DNA from: Burkholderiaceae bacterium
Lineage (GTDB): Bacteria > Pseudomonadota > Gammaproteobacteria > Burkholderiales > Burkholderiaceae_D
Length of the DNA: 64,000 bases
Reading direction: 5' to 3'
Assembly: GCA_031291325.1 (NCBI GenBank)
Contig: JARLJG010000068.1
Coordinates: 1-64,000, forward strand
Below, in pieces: positions 17,701-26,079 of this stretch. The stretch's first letter is position 1; each line of letters starts with the position of its first letter. Under the pieces are notes generated by a model. That model did not search any database and was not told the origin of the DNA. It worked only from the letters and a program-made list of their open reading frames with translations. Both the position numbers and the translations under genes were made by a program.

Positions 17701-19404
17701 ATGGCAAGGCCGGAAAAAGTCCGCCTGGGCGAAATTCTAGTGCAGCAAAAATTGATCTCGGAAGAGCAGCTGACGTTTGCCTTGGGCGAGCAAAAGCGCA
17801 CCGGGCGCAAGTTGGGGCGCGTTTTTATCGAAAACGCGTTTGTCACAGAAGAGCAGATTTCCGGCGCGCTGGCCAAGCAGCTAAACGTCCCTTACGTCAA
17901 TCTCAAGTTTTTCAACACCAATCCGGCGACCGTGCGCATGCTGCCGGAAACGCAGGCGCGGCGCTTTCGGGCGATTGTGCTGGAAGACCGGCCGCAGTCT
18001 TTACTGGTCGGGATGGCCGATCCGACCGATTTGTATGCCTACGATGAAATCTCGCGCATCGTCAAACGATCGATCGAATTAGCGGTCGTCAACGAGTCGG
18101 AACTGCTGCAGACCATAGACCGCACTTATCGCCGCACCGAGGAAATCACCGATTTCGCGCGCGAACTGGAGCAGGACCTGGGCGATTCGGTGGTCGATTT
18201 CGGCAATCTGGCGATGACGCCGGGGCTGGAAGAGGCGCCGATCGTCAAATTGCTGCAGTCGGTTTTCGAGGACGCGTCGCAGGTGCGGGCCTCCGATATC
18301 CACATCGAACCGCAGGAAGCGCGCCTGCAAATCCGCTTCCGCATCGACGGCGTGCTGCATCTGCAAACCGAGGCGGATTTGAAAATCGCCGCATCGCTCG
18401 CCTTGCGGCTGAAATTGATGTCGGATCTCGACATTTCCGAAAAGCGCCTGCCGCAGGACGGGCGTTTTGCGATGAAGGTCAAGCAGCAGCGCATCGACGT
18501 GCGTATTTCGACCATGCCAACCCAGTTCGGCGAGTCGGTGGTGATGCGTTTGCTCAACCAGAGCGACGGCATGCTGCGCCTCGACTCGATTGGCATGCCG
18601 GTGGCGATGATGAAGCGTTTCCGCGAAATCATTCAGCGACCGAACGGCCTGGTGCTGGTCACCGGGCCGACCGGCAGCGGCAAGACCACCACCTTGTACG
18701 GCGCGCTGACCGAATTGAATACCGTGGAAAGAAAGCTGATTACGGTCGAAGACCCGGTCGAATACCGGCTGCCCGGCGTCAACCAGGTGCAAGTCAATGA
18801 AAAAATCGAGCTGACCTTTGCGCGCGTGTTGCGTTCGGCATTGCGGCAAGACCCGGACATCGTGCTGGTGGGGGAAATGCGCGACCAGGAAACTGCGCAA
18901 ATCGGTTTGCGCGCCGCATTGACGGGGCACTTGGTGCTATCGACGCTGCATACCAACGACGCCGCCAGCACGCCGATCCGTTTGCTCGACATGGGCGCGC
19001 CGCGCTACATGGTTGGGGCGGCTCTGCAAGTGGTGCTGGCGCAGCGGCTGGTGCGCGTGATCTGCGAAAGTTGCGCGCAGCCGTATCAACTCTCCACCAC
19101 CGAATACGAATGGCTCAAGGAACATCCAGAAGGTGGCGGGACCAACCATACCTATCTGCGCGGGCGCGGTTGCACCCATTGCAACGGCACCGGCTACAAC
19201 GGGCGCACCGGCGTCTATGAAATGCTGGAAATGACGCAGGAAGTGGCGGATGCCGCCAATCACAGCGACCCTGCGTATTTTATGGCTGCCGCCAAGCGGC
19301 AAATGGGCGGCAATACGTTGCGCGCGCATGCGGTGGCATTGGCGCGCACCGGCAAGACGACCGTTGCCGAAGCCATGCGCATCACCAACCAAATCGACGA
19401 CTAG
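17701..19404 (+). CDS. mshE: MSHA pilus extension ATPase MshE
   Basis: A 567-residue GspE/PilB-family hexameric ATPase that powers pilus assembly at the inner membrane. The N-terminal MshEN domain carries two tandem copies of the RLGxxL..Lxx(A/L)LxxQ pattern (residues about 9-60: RLGEILVQQKLISEEQL and KLGRVFIENAFVTEEQI), the known c-di-GMP-binding signature. The ATPase has Walker A GPTGSGKTTT, the Asp box, Walker B region ILRSALRQDPDIVLVGEMRD, the His box and a tetracysteine zinc site (CESC and CTHC). First gene of the MSHA locus, followed by mshG after 8 bp. Confidence 0.95.
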   Translation: MARPEKVRLGEILVQQKLISEEQLTFALGEQKRTGRKLGRVFIENAFVTEEQISGALAKQLNVPYVNLKFFNTNPATVRMLPETQARRFRAIVLEDRPQSLLVGMADPTDLYAYDEISRIVKRSIELAVVNESELLQTIDRTYRRTEEITDFARELEQDLGDSVVDFGNLAMTPGLEEAPIVKLLQSVFEDASQVRASDIHIEPQEARLQIRFRIDGVLHLQTEADLKIAASLALRLKLMSDLDISEKRLPQDGRFAMKVKQQRIDVRISTMPTQFGESVVMRLLNQSDGMLRLDSIGMPVAMMKRFREIIQRPNGLVLVTGPTGSGKTTTLYGALTELNTVERKLITVEDPVEYRLPGVNQVQVNEKIELTFARVLRSALRQDPDIVLVGEMRDQETAQIGLRAALTGHLVLSTLHTNDAASTPIRLLDMGAPRYMVGAALQVVLAQRLVRVICESCAQPYQLSTTEYEWLKEHPEGGGTNHTYLRGRGCTHCNGTGYNGRTGVYEMLEMTQEVADAANHSDPAYFMAAAKRQMGGNTLRAHAVALARTGKTTVAEAMRITNQIDD

Positions 19405-19412
19405 GACGCGAC

Positions 19413-20645
19413 GTGCCATTTTTCGCCTATAAAGCCCGCAATGCGCGCGGCGAACTGTTGCAAGGCGTGCTGGAAGGCGCCGACAGCGGCGGCGTTGCCG
19501 ATCAATTGTTCAATACGGGCGTGACGCCTGTCCATATCGTCGAGACCTCCAGTCCGGTGGTCGATGGCGACGAATCCTGGTGGACGCGCCTGACGGAGAA
19601 AAAAGTCCAGCCGATGGATGTGCAGCTTTTCAGCCGGCAACTGTATACGCTGCTCAAATCCGGGGTCCCGATCATGCGCGGCTTGAGCGGTTTGCAGGAA
19701 TCGGCGATCAACAAGTCGTTCGGGCGCGTGGTCAAGGATTTGCGCGATTCGCTCGATGCCGGGCGCGAATTGTCGGCTGCCATGCGGCGCCATCCGACCG
19801 TGTTTTCGCCGTTTTACGTCAACATGGTGCGGGTCGGCGAGTTGACCGGGCGCCTGGATGAAATCTTCCTGCGCATGTTCGACTATCTCGAATTCGACCG
19901 TGAAATGAAAGCGCGCATCAGCGCCGCGCTGCGCTACCCGATTTTTGTGGTGTCGGCGATGGTGATCGCGGTCGGCGTCATCAACGTCTTCGTGATCCCG
20001 GCGTTCGCCAAGGTCTACGCCGGCTTCAACGCCGAATTGCCGTTGATGACGCGGATTTTGATCAAGACTTCCGAGATCACGGTGCAATACTGGCCGCTGG
20101 TCATTGCCGTCATTTTTGGCGCAGTCATCATGTTCCGCGTGTATATCGGCACCGAATCGGGGCGCTATAACTGGGACAAGTTCAAGCTGAAAATCCCGAT
20201 TGCCGGCAAGATCATTCTCAAGGGCACCTTGGCGCGGTTTGCCCGCACGTTCGCGCTGTCGAGCAAAAGCGGCGTGCCGATCGTGCAAGGCTTGAACGTG
20301 ATTGCGCAAACCGTCAACAACAGCTATATCGCCAGCCGCGTCGAGCAAATGCGCGACGGTGTCGAGCGCGGCGAAAGCATCTTGCGCACCGCTGTCACGA
20401 CCGGGGTGTTTACCCCGGTGGTCTTGCAAATGGTTGCGGTGGGCGAAGAAACCGGCGAATTGGACGACTTGATGGACGAAGTTGCGCAGATGTACGAGCG
20501 CGAAGTCGACTACGAATTGAAGACCTTGTCGGCGCAAATCGAACCGATATTGATCGTCATGTTGGGCGTCCTGGTGTTGATTCTGGCATTGGGGGTGTTC
20601 CTGCCGATCTGGGATTTGGGGCAAGTTGCCCTCAAAAAGGGATGA
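19413..20645 (+). CDS. mshG: MSHA biogenesis inner-membrane platform protein MshG
   Basis: A 410-residue GspF/PilC-type polytopic protein that couples the ATPase to pilin insertion. Two T2SSF domains are visible (about residues 70-195 and 275-395), each with the pattern FxRxLxxLLxxGVPxxxxL: LFSRQLYTLLKSGVPIMRGL and FARTFALSSKSGVPIVQGL. Three hydrophobic helices lie near 170-190, 220-240 and 375-395. GTG start preceded by AGGA. Its stop overlaps the next gene's start by 4 bp. Confidence 0.94.
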   Translation: MPFFAYKARNARGELLQGVLEGADSGGVADQLFNTGVTPVHIVETSSPVVDGDESWWTRLTEKKVQPMDVQLFSRQLYTLLKSGVPIMRGLSGLQESAINKSFGRVVKDLRDSLDAGRELSAAMRRHPTVFSPFYVNMVRVGELTGRLDEIFLRMFDYLEFDREMKARISAALRYPIFVVSAMVIAVGVINVFVIPAFAKVYAGFNAELPLMTRILIKTSEITVQYWPLVIAVIFGAVIMFRVYIGTESGRYNWDKFKLKIPIAGKIILKGTLARFARTFALSSKSGVPIVQGLNVIAQTVNNSYIASRVEQMRDGVERGESILRTAVTTGVFTPVVLQMVAVGEETGELDDLMDEVAQMYEREVDYELKTLSAQIEPILIVMLGVLVLILALGVFLPIWDLGQVALKKG

Positions 20646-21190
20646 TGCCGATGACGATGCGAGGCCGCTTGCAGCGCGGGTTTACCCTGATCGAGTTGGC
20701 GGTGGTGGCCGTTATCGTGGGGCTATTGGCGACGGCATTGTTGAATCGCATCGTGTTTTACCAAGAGCAGGCCGAGAAAACCGCGATGGAGCAAACGCTC
20801 GGCACCGTGCGCAGCGCATTGCACTTGCAGATTTCCGATTTATTGGTTCATGGCAACATGGCAGGCATCAATCGCCTGGTCGATCAAGACCCGATGAGTT
20901 GGCTGGCAGAAAAACCCACCAACTTCGTTGGCGAGTTTTACACGCCCCAACCGGGCATCGTCGCGGCAGGAAATTGGTATTTCGAGATGCGCACCAAAAA
21001 TCTCATCTACCTCGCCAACAATACCGAGCACTTGCACACCGCGCCGGGGGAGTCGAACAGGCTGCGTTTCAAGCTGCAGCTTGTCTACAATACGAGCGAT
21101 GCCAACGCACCCAAAAACGCTGCAAGTTCGAATGACGACGTGGTGGCAGGCGTGATTTTGGTGCCGGTAATGCCATATAAATGGTTTTAG
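20642..21190 (+). CDS. MSHA-locus type IV pseudopilin (MshF/MshB-like)
   Basis: 182 residues with a class III prepilin leader MMPMTMRGRLQRG, cleavage before FTLIELAVVAVIVGLL, and Glu at mature position 5. The globular part (LHLQISDLLVHGNMAGINRL, NWYFEMRTKNLIYLAN) differs from the major pilin and has no cysteine pair. It occupies the place of mshF/mshB in Vibrio and Shewanella loci, but exact orthology cannot be decided by eye. Coupled to mshG by an ATGA overlap. Confidence 0.85.
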   Translation: MMPMTMRGRLQRGFTLIELAVVAVIVGLLATALLNRIVFYQEQAEKTAMEQTLGTVRSALHLQISDLLVHGNMAGINRLVDQDPMSWLAEKPTNFVGEFYTPQPGIVAAGNWYFEMRTKNLIYLANNTEHLHTAPGESNRLRFKLQLVYNTSDANAPKNAASSNDDVVAGVILVPVMPYKWF

Positions 21191-21240
21191 CGCAGCGTTT
21201 CTACGATGGATACGGTTTGAAAATGCCGATAAATCGGTAA

Positions 21241-21264
21241 TTTAATTTCCGCATGGAAATTAAA
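21241..21264 (+). other. AT-rich perfect hairpin upstream of mshA
   Basis: A 10-bp perfect stem, TTTAATTTCC/GGAAATTAAA, has loop GCAT. It lies 50 bases after the pseudopilin stop and before the mshA promoter. It may end the mshEG transcript or be an operator. Confidence 0.4.
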
Positions 21265-21331
21265 ATTCTGTGCTTAAACTTGAATGATGTTACAAACTGT
21301 TTCAGGCATCTGATAGCTGGCAAATTGTGCT

Positions 21332-21359
21332 TTGACTTGCGCTGAAGAAAGCTTATACT
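21332..21359 (+). promoter_or_regulatory. Sigma-70-type promoter of mshA
   Basis: TTGACT (21332-21337) and TATACT (21354-21359) are separated by 16 bp, each one mismatch from consensus. The predicted leader to the mshA ATG is about 105 nt. An own promoter for the major pilin fits its need for high expression. Confidence 0.65.
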
Positions 21360-21470
21360 CTTGGCATAGTAGACCCTGCACGAAACGAATTAAGTGGGTG
21401 CCAGTTCGCAGATTTCGGCGATCGGTCGTTGGATCTTGAGGAAGATTTGTTTTTTATTTGGAGATCGAAA

Positions 21471-21890
21471 ATGCGTAAAGAAAAGCAAGGTGGTTTTACC
21501 CTGATCGAACTGGTGGTGGTTATCGTGATTCTGGGTATTTTGGCAGCGACTGCCTTACCGAAGTTCGTCAGTATTCAGACTGAGGCGCAAACAGCAGCAG
21601 CGACAGGTGTTGCCGGCGCACTCAACTCGGCATTTGCGATTAATTATGGCGTATATCAAGTAACCCCGAGTAAGGCCACATCAGTTAGTGGGGCGTCGGT
21701 AGTTCCGTCAACTATTGCGGCCGCCATCATGACAGGTGGTCTGCCGAGCGGATATTCCGTTGGTCCGGCTACCGCTGCTTGCGGTACAGGTACCAGTGCT
21801 GGGCAGACTCAAGCGCTTACTGTCTCGACATCGTTTACCAACAATGCGAGCGCAAGCACGATGGCTGCCACGCTGATTTGCACGGCTTGA
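21471..21890 (+). CDS. mshA: MSHA major pilin MshA
   Basis: A 139-residue type IVa-like pilin. The leader MRKEKQGG is cleaved before FTLIELVVVIVILGILAAT, with Glu5 present. Two cysteines near the C terminus (AACGTG and LICTA) would form the disulfide-bonded D region of MSHA pilins. The second half is rich in Ser and Thr (VSTSFTNNASASTM), potential O-glycosylation sites given the OGT-like gene nearby. ATG 21471 follows TTTGGAGATCGAAA. A promoter (21332) and a terminator (21903) make it a transcription unit of its own. Confidence 0.94.
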   Translation: MRKEKQGGFTLIELVVVIVILGILAATALPKFVSIQTEAQTAAATGVAGALNSAFAINYGVYQVTPSKATSVSGASVVPSTIAAAIMTGGLPSGYSVGPATAACGTGTSAGQTQALTVSTSFTNNASASTMAATLICTA

Positions 21891-21902
21891 TGATTTGCTG
21901 AT

Positions 21903-21943
21903 GCGCGCTCCTTGACCTAGCGGGGCGCGCGGCGCAGTTTTTT
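21903..21943 (+). terminator. Rho-independent terminator after mshA
   Basis: GCGCGCTCC (21903-21911) pairs with GGGGCGCGC (21922-21930) with a single G-T wobble. A six-T run follows at 21938-21943. It lies 13 bases after the mshA stop and would separate abundant mshA mRNA from the downstream genes. Confidence 0.75.
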
Positions 21944-21957
21944 CGTTGGAATGGTTG

Positions 21958-22284
21958 ATGATAAAGAAGCAAGGGCTGGTCGACGAAATCAGCGAAAAGC
22001 TGTGTGGCGAATTTCAGCTTGTTGTTCCTCTTCACCCGAACAAGCCTGGTCGCGGGAAAAAACTTTCCGACCAGGAAATCAAGCAGAATTCAGAGGCTGG
22101 CCTGCAAAAGTTCTATCAACTTGCGCAGGAAGAGCGTTTGCGGCATCGACTTGGTCTGATTGCGCGCGCGCGGGTCGCTTTTGGGCTTCAGCAGCGCTTG
22201 CTTCAGCAGGGGTACGCTGCTCCGCTCGTTAAAGAAGTGTTGCTGTCCATGCTGGCTTCGGTATTCGTCGGCAAGGGTCAGTAG
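21958..22284 (+). CDS. Hypothetical protein between mshA and the GT41 gene
   Basis: 108 residues, not recognised. It has no signal peptide or transmembrane helix and is basic and helical: KPGRGKKLSDQEIKQNSE, FYQLAQEERLRHRLGLIARARVAF, then GYAAPLVKEVLLSMLASVF. ATG 21958 is chosen, with GGAA 6 bases upstream; a TTG at 21946 is in frame. Its position between the pilin and the pilin-associated glycosyltransferase suggests a role in the same process, but nothing in the sequence proves it. Confidence 0.6.
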   Translation: MIKKQGLVDEISEKLCGEFQLVVPLHPNKPGRGKKLSDQEIKQNSEAGLQKFYQLAQEERLRHRLGLIARARVAFGLQQRLLQQGYAAPLVKEVLLSMLASVFVGKGQ

Positions 22285-22301
22285 CGTTATCCGTCGCAAG
22301 T

Positions 22302-22377
22302 CGATGGAAAATCAATACTTTCCAATCGCACGTTTTCCCATGCCGCCGCGACGCCGATCGCATGGGATTTTCCATCG
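22302..22377 (+). repeat. Nested inverted repeat upstream of the GT41 gene
   Basis: A perfect 12-bp outer pair, CGATGGAAAATC (22302-22313) / GATTTTCCATCG (22366-22377), encloses CCCATGC (22337-22343) / GCATGGG (22360-22366). The repeats could fold in the leader of the glycosyltransferase mRNA or bind a regulator. It ends 21 bases before the ATG, which lacks an obvious Shine-Dalgarno. Confidence 0.4.
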
Positions 22378-22398
22378 GCTACATTACGGTTCAACTCA

Positions 22399-25362
22399 AT
22401 GACCACATTCATTCCTGCCCGCGTCGGCGGCTTGTTTTGGCTTTGCCTTGGGCGCTGGATGGAGCGCAAAGGCATGAGCGCGGTGGCCGAGTCCTGTTAC
22501 CGAAATGTCGGCGCCAAAGGCGGAAAGCCCGTCGCCGACGCTGCATTTCGGCTTAGCCAAATGCTGCTTGCCAGTGACCGCAATCGCGAGGCCGTAGCGG
22601 TGTGCGAACAAGCGCTCGCCTCGTATTCAAAGCATGCGCAACTTTGGTGTGCGCTGGGCGCCGGTCGACGGCGCCTCGCGCAAATCGATGATGCCGCCGA
22701 AGCTTATCGGCAGGCGATCGCGCTTGAGCCGTCTTATGCCCAAGCCTGGAATAATTTGGGCGAGTGGCACCTGGTCAAGGGACGCTTGGAAGAGGCTTTG
22801 GCCACGTTCGACAAAGCGCTTGGATTCGAGCCAAATTTAATGCAGGCGTTGAATAATCGTGTCGCCGTTCTGTATGAATTGGGGCGATTTGTGCAGGCCG
22901 AGGAGGCAGCGCGCAACGCGATCGATATTTATCCCAATGAGGCCGCGTTGTACGCCAATCTTGCCATTGTCCAGCTGCATGGCGGCAAAGCGCGTCTGGC
23001 GAGCCATAGCTTCCGCAAGGCGCTGGAGTGCGATCCATGCTGCGCCGAGGCGCAAATGGGCATGGCCACTTTGCTCGGCGATGCGCATCGGCTGGGGGAT
23101 ATGATTGAATACATCGAACGCGAAATTTTGCTCAAGGGAGAAAGCGCGCAGCGTCTTGCTACCTTGGCTGTGGCGCAACATGCAAAAGGGGATTGGGCGG
23201 CGACTGAGGCTACATGCAAGAAAGTTTTGGACATGCAGCCAGGCAATATTTCAGCGTTGATTACGCTAGCCGGCTGCATGAGTGCGCGAGCAGATCACCT
23301 GGGTGCGATTCGTGCGCAAGAAAAAGCGTTGGAGCAGAACCCGCAAATGCCGGGCATCTATTCCAATCTCGCATTCGAATCCACTTATTTACCCCACCTT
23401 TCTGCTGCGGAAGTATACAAATTCCATTCCGACTGGGCAGAGCGATTTGAAAAGGCGGGCAATTTCAACCCGTTTCCGCACGATCAGAGCAGGCAACCTG
23501 ATCGACCATTGCGCATCGGTTACGTCTCGGGCGACTTCAACGCCCATCCGGTTGGGTTTCTGGTGCGCGATGTAATACGGCATCACAACAGAAAGCAATT
23601 TTCCATCTATTGCTATTCGATGGTGCGGCAAAGCGACGATCCGGTCGCAGCTTTTATCCGCGATAAAGCAGATGCCTGGGTAGAGGCTCTGTTCATGAGC
23701 GACGATGAACTTGCCAAGCAAATTCATGACGATCGGATCGATATTCTGGTCGACCTTTCAGGCCATACCGCCTTTTCCCGCCTGCCGGTATTCGCTCGCA
23801 TGCCTGCGCCGATTCAAGTGTCGTGGCTCGGCTATTTCCATTCGACAGGTTTGGAGAGCATCGATTACTTTATTACCGATCCTTTTACCACGCCGATAGA
23901 TCACGAGCAGCTGTTTTCCGAAACCCCGGTGTGGTTGCCGCATTCCCGCTTTTGCTATTCGCCGCCGGATTTTGACGTTGAATTGACAGCGCCGCCGGTG
24001 CAAACGCAAGGGCGAATCACGTTTGGATCATTCAATCGCGCCGAAAAGATGGTCGAACCTGTCATCGCTGCCTGGGCCGAAATTCTCAAGGCGGTGCCAG
24101 GTAGTCGGTTGCTGTTAAAGGCAGGGGGACTTGACGATCCTAGCATCGGCGACGAAGTGCGCGCGCGCTATGCGGCGCATGGAATCGAGCCGGCACGATT
24201 GGAATTGCGTGGGCGTACGTCTCATTTCGACATGTTTTCTCAATACGCCGAGATTGATATCGCGCTCGATCCCTTTCCGTTCAACGGCGGCATGACTACG
24301 TTGGAAACATTATGGATGGGCATTCCCGTGATTGCGTTGGCGGGAAAAAGCGTGGTTGCCCGGCAATCGTTATCGGCCCTGAGCAACCTTGGGCTGACCG
24401 ATCTGGTTTTCGACGATGTCGATTCTTACGTCAAAGGGGCAATTGCGCTTGCGGCCGATACCGCGCGCCTGGTCAGCCTGCGGCAAACCTTGCGTGCGCG
24501 GATGTTGGCAAGTCCCCTTTGCCAGCCAATGAGATTTTCCCGCGATCTGGAAGCCTTGTATCGACGCATGTGGCAAGCGTGGTGCCGGGGCGAGAAAATC
24601 AGTGCGGAAATAGTGCAAACGGCAACTGGCGCAGAAAACAACGTGTTTCATTTGCATGGCAGTGCGGCCGAGCGCAAAAAGGTGCGATTGATCTGCGGAA
24701 CCCGCGCCTCTGCCGATATGTTTTTCCGGTCGACGGCCCTGGGGAAAAGCGTTTCCTTGTATCGGGAAATACTGCCATTTTTGGAACTGCAATTGTTTTG
24801 CGAAAATTCGACCGGTTTGGCGACGATCTATAACCAAGCCATTGAATACGCAGAAAACGACCCGGCAACGCTGATTTTCATCCATGACGATGTCTTCCTG
24901 GTCGATTTTTCCTGGGCTGACCAGATCGAACTGGCGCTGCAAAAATTCGATATCGTTGGCGTGGTGGGCAATAAGCGGCGTCTTCCGAGGCAGCCTGCCT
25001 GGTGTTTTGTCGACGAAATGCTAACCTGGGACGATACGATTCATTTTAGCGGGATCGTCGGACATGGCAATGGCTTTCCCTGCAGCGCGCTTTCAAAATA
25101 TGGGCCACCAGGGCAGGAATGCAAACTGCTGGATGGAGTCATGCTCATCGCCGACAGTGTGATGCTCTTGAAGAATCAATTGGGATTCGATCGGAGATTT
25201 CAATTCGATTTCTATGACGTCGACTTTTGCCGACAAGCGGAATTGAAAGGATTGCGCATGGGCACCTGGCCAATTTCATTGATACACGAGAGCACCGGGG
25301 AATTTGGCACAGCTTCGTGGCACGAGAGTTTGGAGATATATCTTGAAAAGTATGGCGAATGA
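22399..25362 (+). CDS. TPR / O-GlcNAc-transferase-like (GT41) / GT-A glycosyltransferase fusion
   Basis: 987 residues in three parts. Residues about 20-330 are tetratricopeptide repeats (AWNNLGEWHLVKGRLEEALATFDKAL; ALYANLAIVQLHGGKARLAS). About 372-735 is a GT41/SPINDLY-type domain with RIGYVSGDFNAHPVGF (the His equivalent to the OGT active site), ILVDLSGHTAFSRLPVFA, APIQVSWLGYFHSTG, FGSFNRAEKMV (donor-binding Lys) and LDPFPFNGGMTTLETLWMG. About 758-987 resembles a GT-A/StrF-type domain with IFIHDDVFLVDF (acidic metal-binding motif) and FYDVDFCRQAELKGLRMG. GT41 enzymes O-glycosylate Ser/Thr. Lying between two pilin genes, it most likely modifies MSHA pilin. The second domain could extend the glycan. 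Confidence 0.88.
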   Translation: MTTFIPARVGGLFWLCLGRWMERKGMSAVAESCYRNVGAKGGKPVADAAFRLSQMLLASDRNREAVAVCEQALASYSKHAQLWCALGAGRRRLAQIDDAAEAYRQAIALEPSYAQAWNNLGEWHLVKGRLEEALATFDKALGFEPNLMQALNNRVAVLYELGRFVQAEEAARNAIDIYPNEAALYANLAIVQLHGGKARLASHSFRKALECDPCCAEAQMGMATLLGDAHRLGDMIEYIEREILLKGESAQRLATLAVAQHAKGDWAATEATCKKVLDMQPGNISALITLAGCMSARADHLGAIRAQEKALEQNPQMPGIYSNLAFESTYLPHLSAAEVYKFHSDWAERFEKAGNFNPFPHDQSRQPDRPLRIGYVSGDFNAHPVGFLVRDVIRHHNRKQFSIYCYSMVRQSDDPVAAFIRDKADAWVEALFMSDDELAKQIHDDRIDILVDLSGHTAFSRLPVFARMPAPIQVSWLGYFHSTGLESIDYFITDPFTTPIDHEQLFSETPVWLPHSRFCYSPPDFDVELTAPPVQTQGRITFGSFNRAEKMVEPVIAAWAEILKAVPGSRLLLKAGGLDDPSIGDEVRARYAAHGIEPARLELRGRTSHFDMFSQYAEIDIALDPFPFNGGMTTLETLWMGIPVIALAGKSVVARQSLSALSNLGLTDLVFDDVDSYVKGAIALAADTARLVSLRQTLRARMLASPLCQPMRFSRDLEALYRRMWQAWCRGEKISAEIVQTATGAENNVFHLHGSAAERKKVRLICGTRASADMFFRSTALGKSVSLYREILPFLELQLFCENSTGLATIYNQAIEYAENDPATLIFIHDDVFLVDFSWADQIELALQKFDIVGVVGNKRRLPRQPAWCFVDEMLTWDDTIHFSGIVGHGNGFPCSALSKYGPPGQECKLLDGVMLIADSVMLLKNQLGFDRRFQFDFYDVDFCRQAELKGLRMGTWPISLIHESTGEFGTASWHESLEIYLEKYGE

Positions 25363-25492
25363 AGTGTTTGTATAATTGCAATATCGCCTTTTCGAGAATT
25401 CTAATGAGCTTTAATTTGTAACAAGCCGCGGTTCGTGTTTTGTTGATGCAACTAACCTTGCATAGTGAATACTTTATAGGCGAAAATGCGAT

Positions 25493-25945
25493 ATGGACAA
25501 TTCCAGGCAGGACGTTGCGATAGTGACGGTGAATAAGGGAAGTCAGGGCGGGTTCACCCTGATTGAGTTGATTGCTGTGATCGTCATTTTGGGAATTTTG
25601 GCGTCGATTGCTTTGCCAAAATTCATTTCCATCAAGACCGAAGCACAATCAGCCGCGATGCAAGGTGTCGCCGGTTCGGTTTCGTCAGCTTTTGCATTGA
25701 ATTACGCGGCATACCTGGCCAATCCAACAAAGGGCGTCGCCGTTACCGGCGCAGTGCTTGCCGTGTCGGCCGTGGTCGGCAGCGTGATGAACGGTGGCGC
25801 TTTGCCCTCAAACTATGCGATTACACCTATTGCACAGCTGGTTGCATGCGGCACGGCAGGCGCCACCCAACAAATTTCGATTTCAAACTCTACTTTTACT
25901 TCGCCCAACTCGTCGGCTACTGCGACGCTGATTTGCACCGGGTGA
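25493..25945 (+). CDS. mshA: Second MSHA-type pilin
   Basis: A 150-residue MshA paralogue of the protein at 21471. The mature N terminus FTLIELIAVIVILGILASIALPKF is nearly the same, and the C-terminal cysteines (VACGTA, LICTG) and the Ser/Thr-rich tail (ISISNSTFTSPNSSA) are also conserved. The leader from ATG 25493 is long (20 residues, ending GSQGG); a GTG seven codons before the GG could be an alternative start. Whether this pilin is polymerised, swapped with, or mixed into the first is unknown. Confidence 0.88.
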   Translation: MDNSRQDVAIVTVNKGSQGGFTLIELIAVIVILGILASIALPKFISIKTEAQSAAMQGVAGSVSSAFALNYAAYLANPTKGVAVTGAVLAVSAVVGSVMNGGALPSNYAITPIAQLVACGTAGATQQISISNSTFTSPNSSATATLICTG

Positions 25946-26079
25946 CAGTCAACGACCGCGTCCGGTTTGAAGTGCTGCTCGATGGCCGGTCCGGGTTGGC
26001 TTGTCAGCCATACATGGCATGCGCTATCATCGACCCACAATGGGAATGTATAGAGGCGCCCTTTGGGCATGGGGTCAAA

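Noticed and set aside
19401-20624. 407-codon minus-strand frame opposite mshG
   Set aside because: His/Asp/Gln-rich shadow translation with no domain; the plus strand is a standard GspF-family protein.
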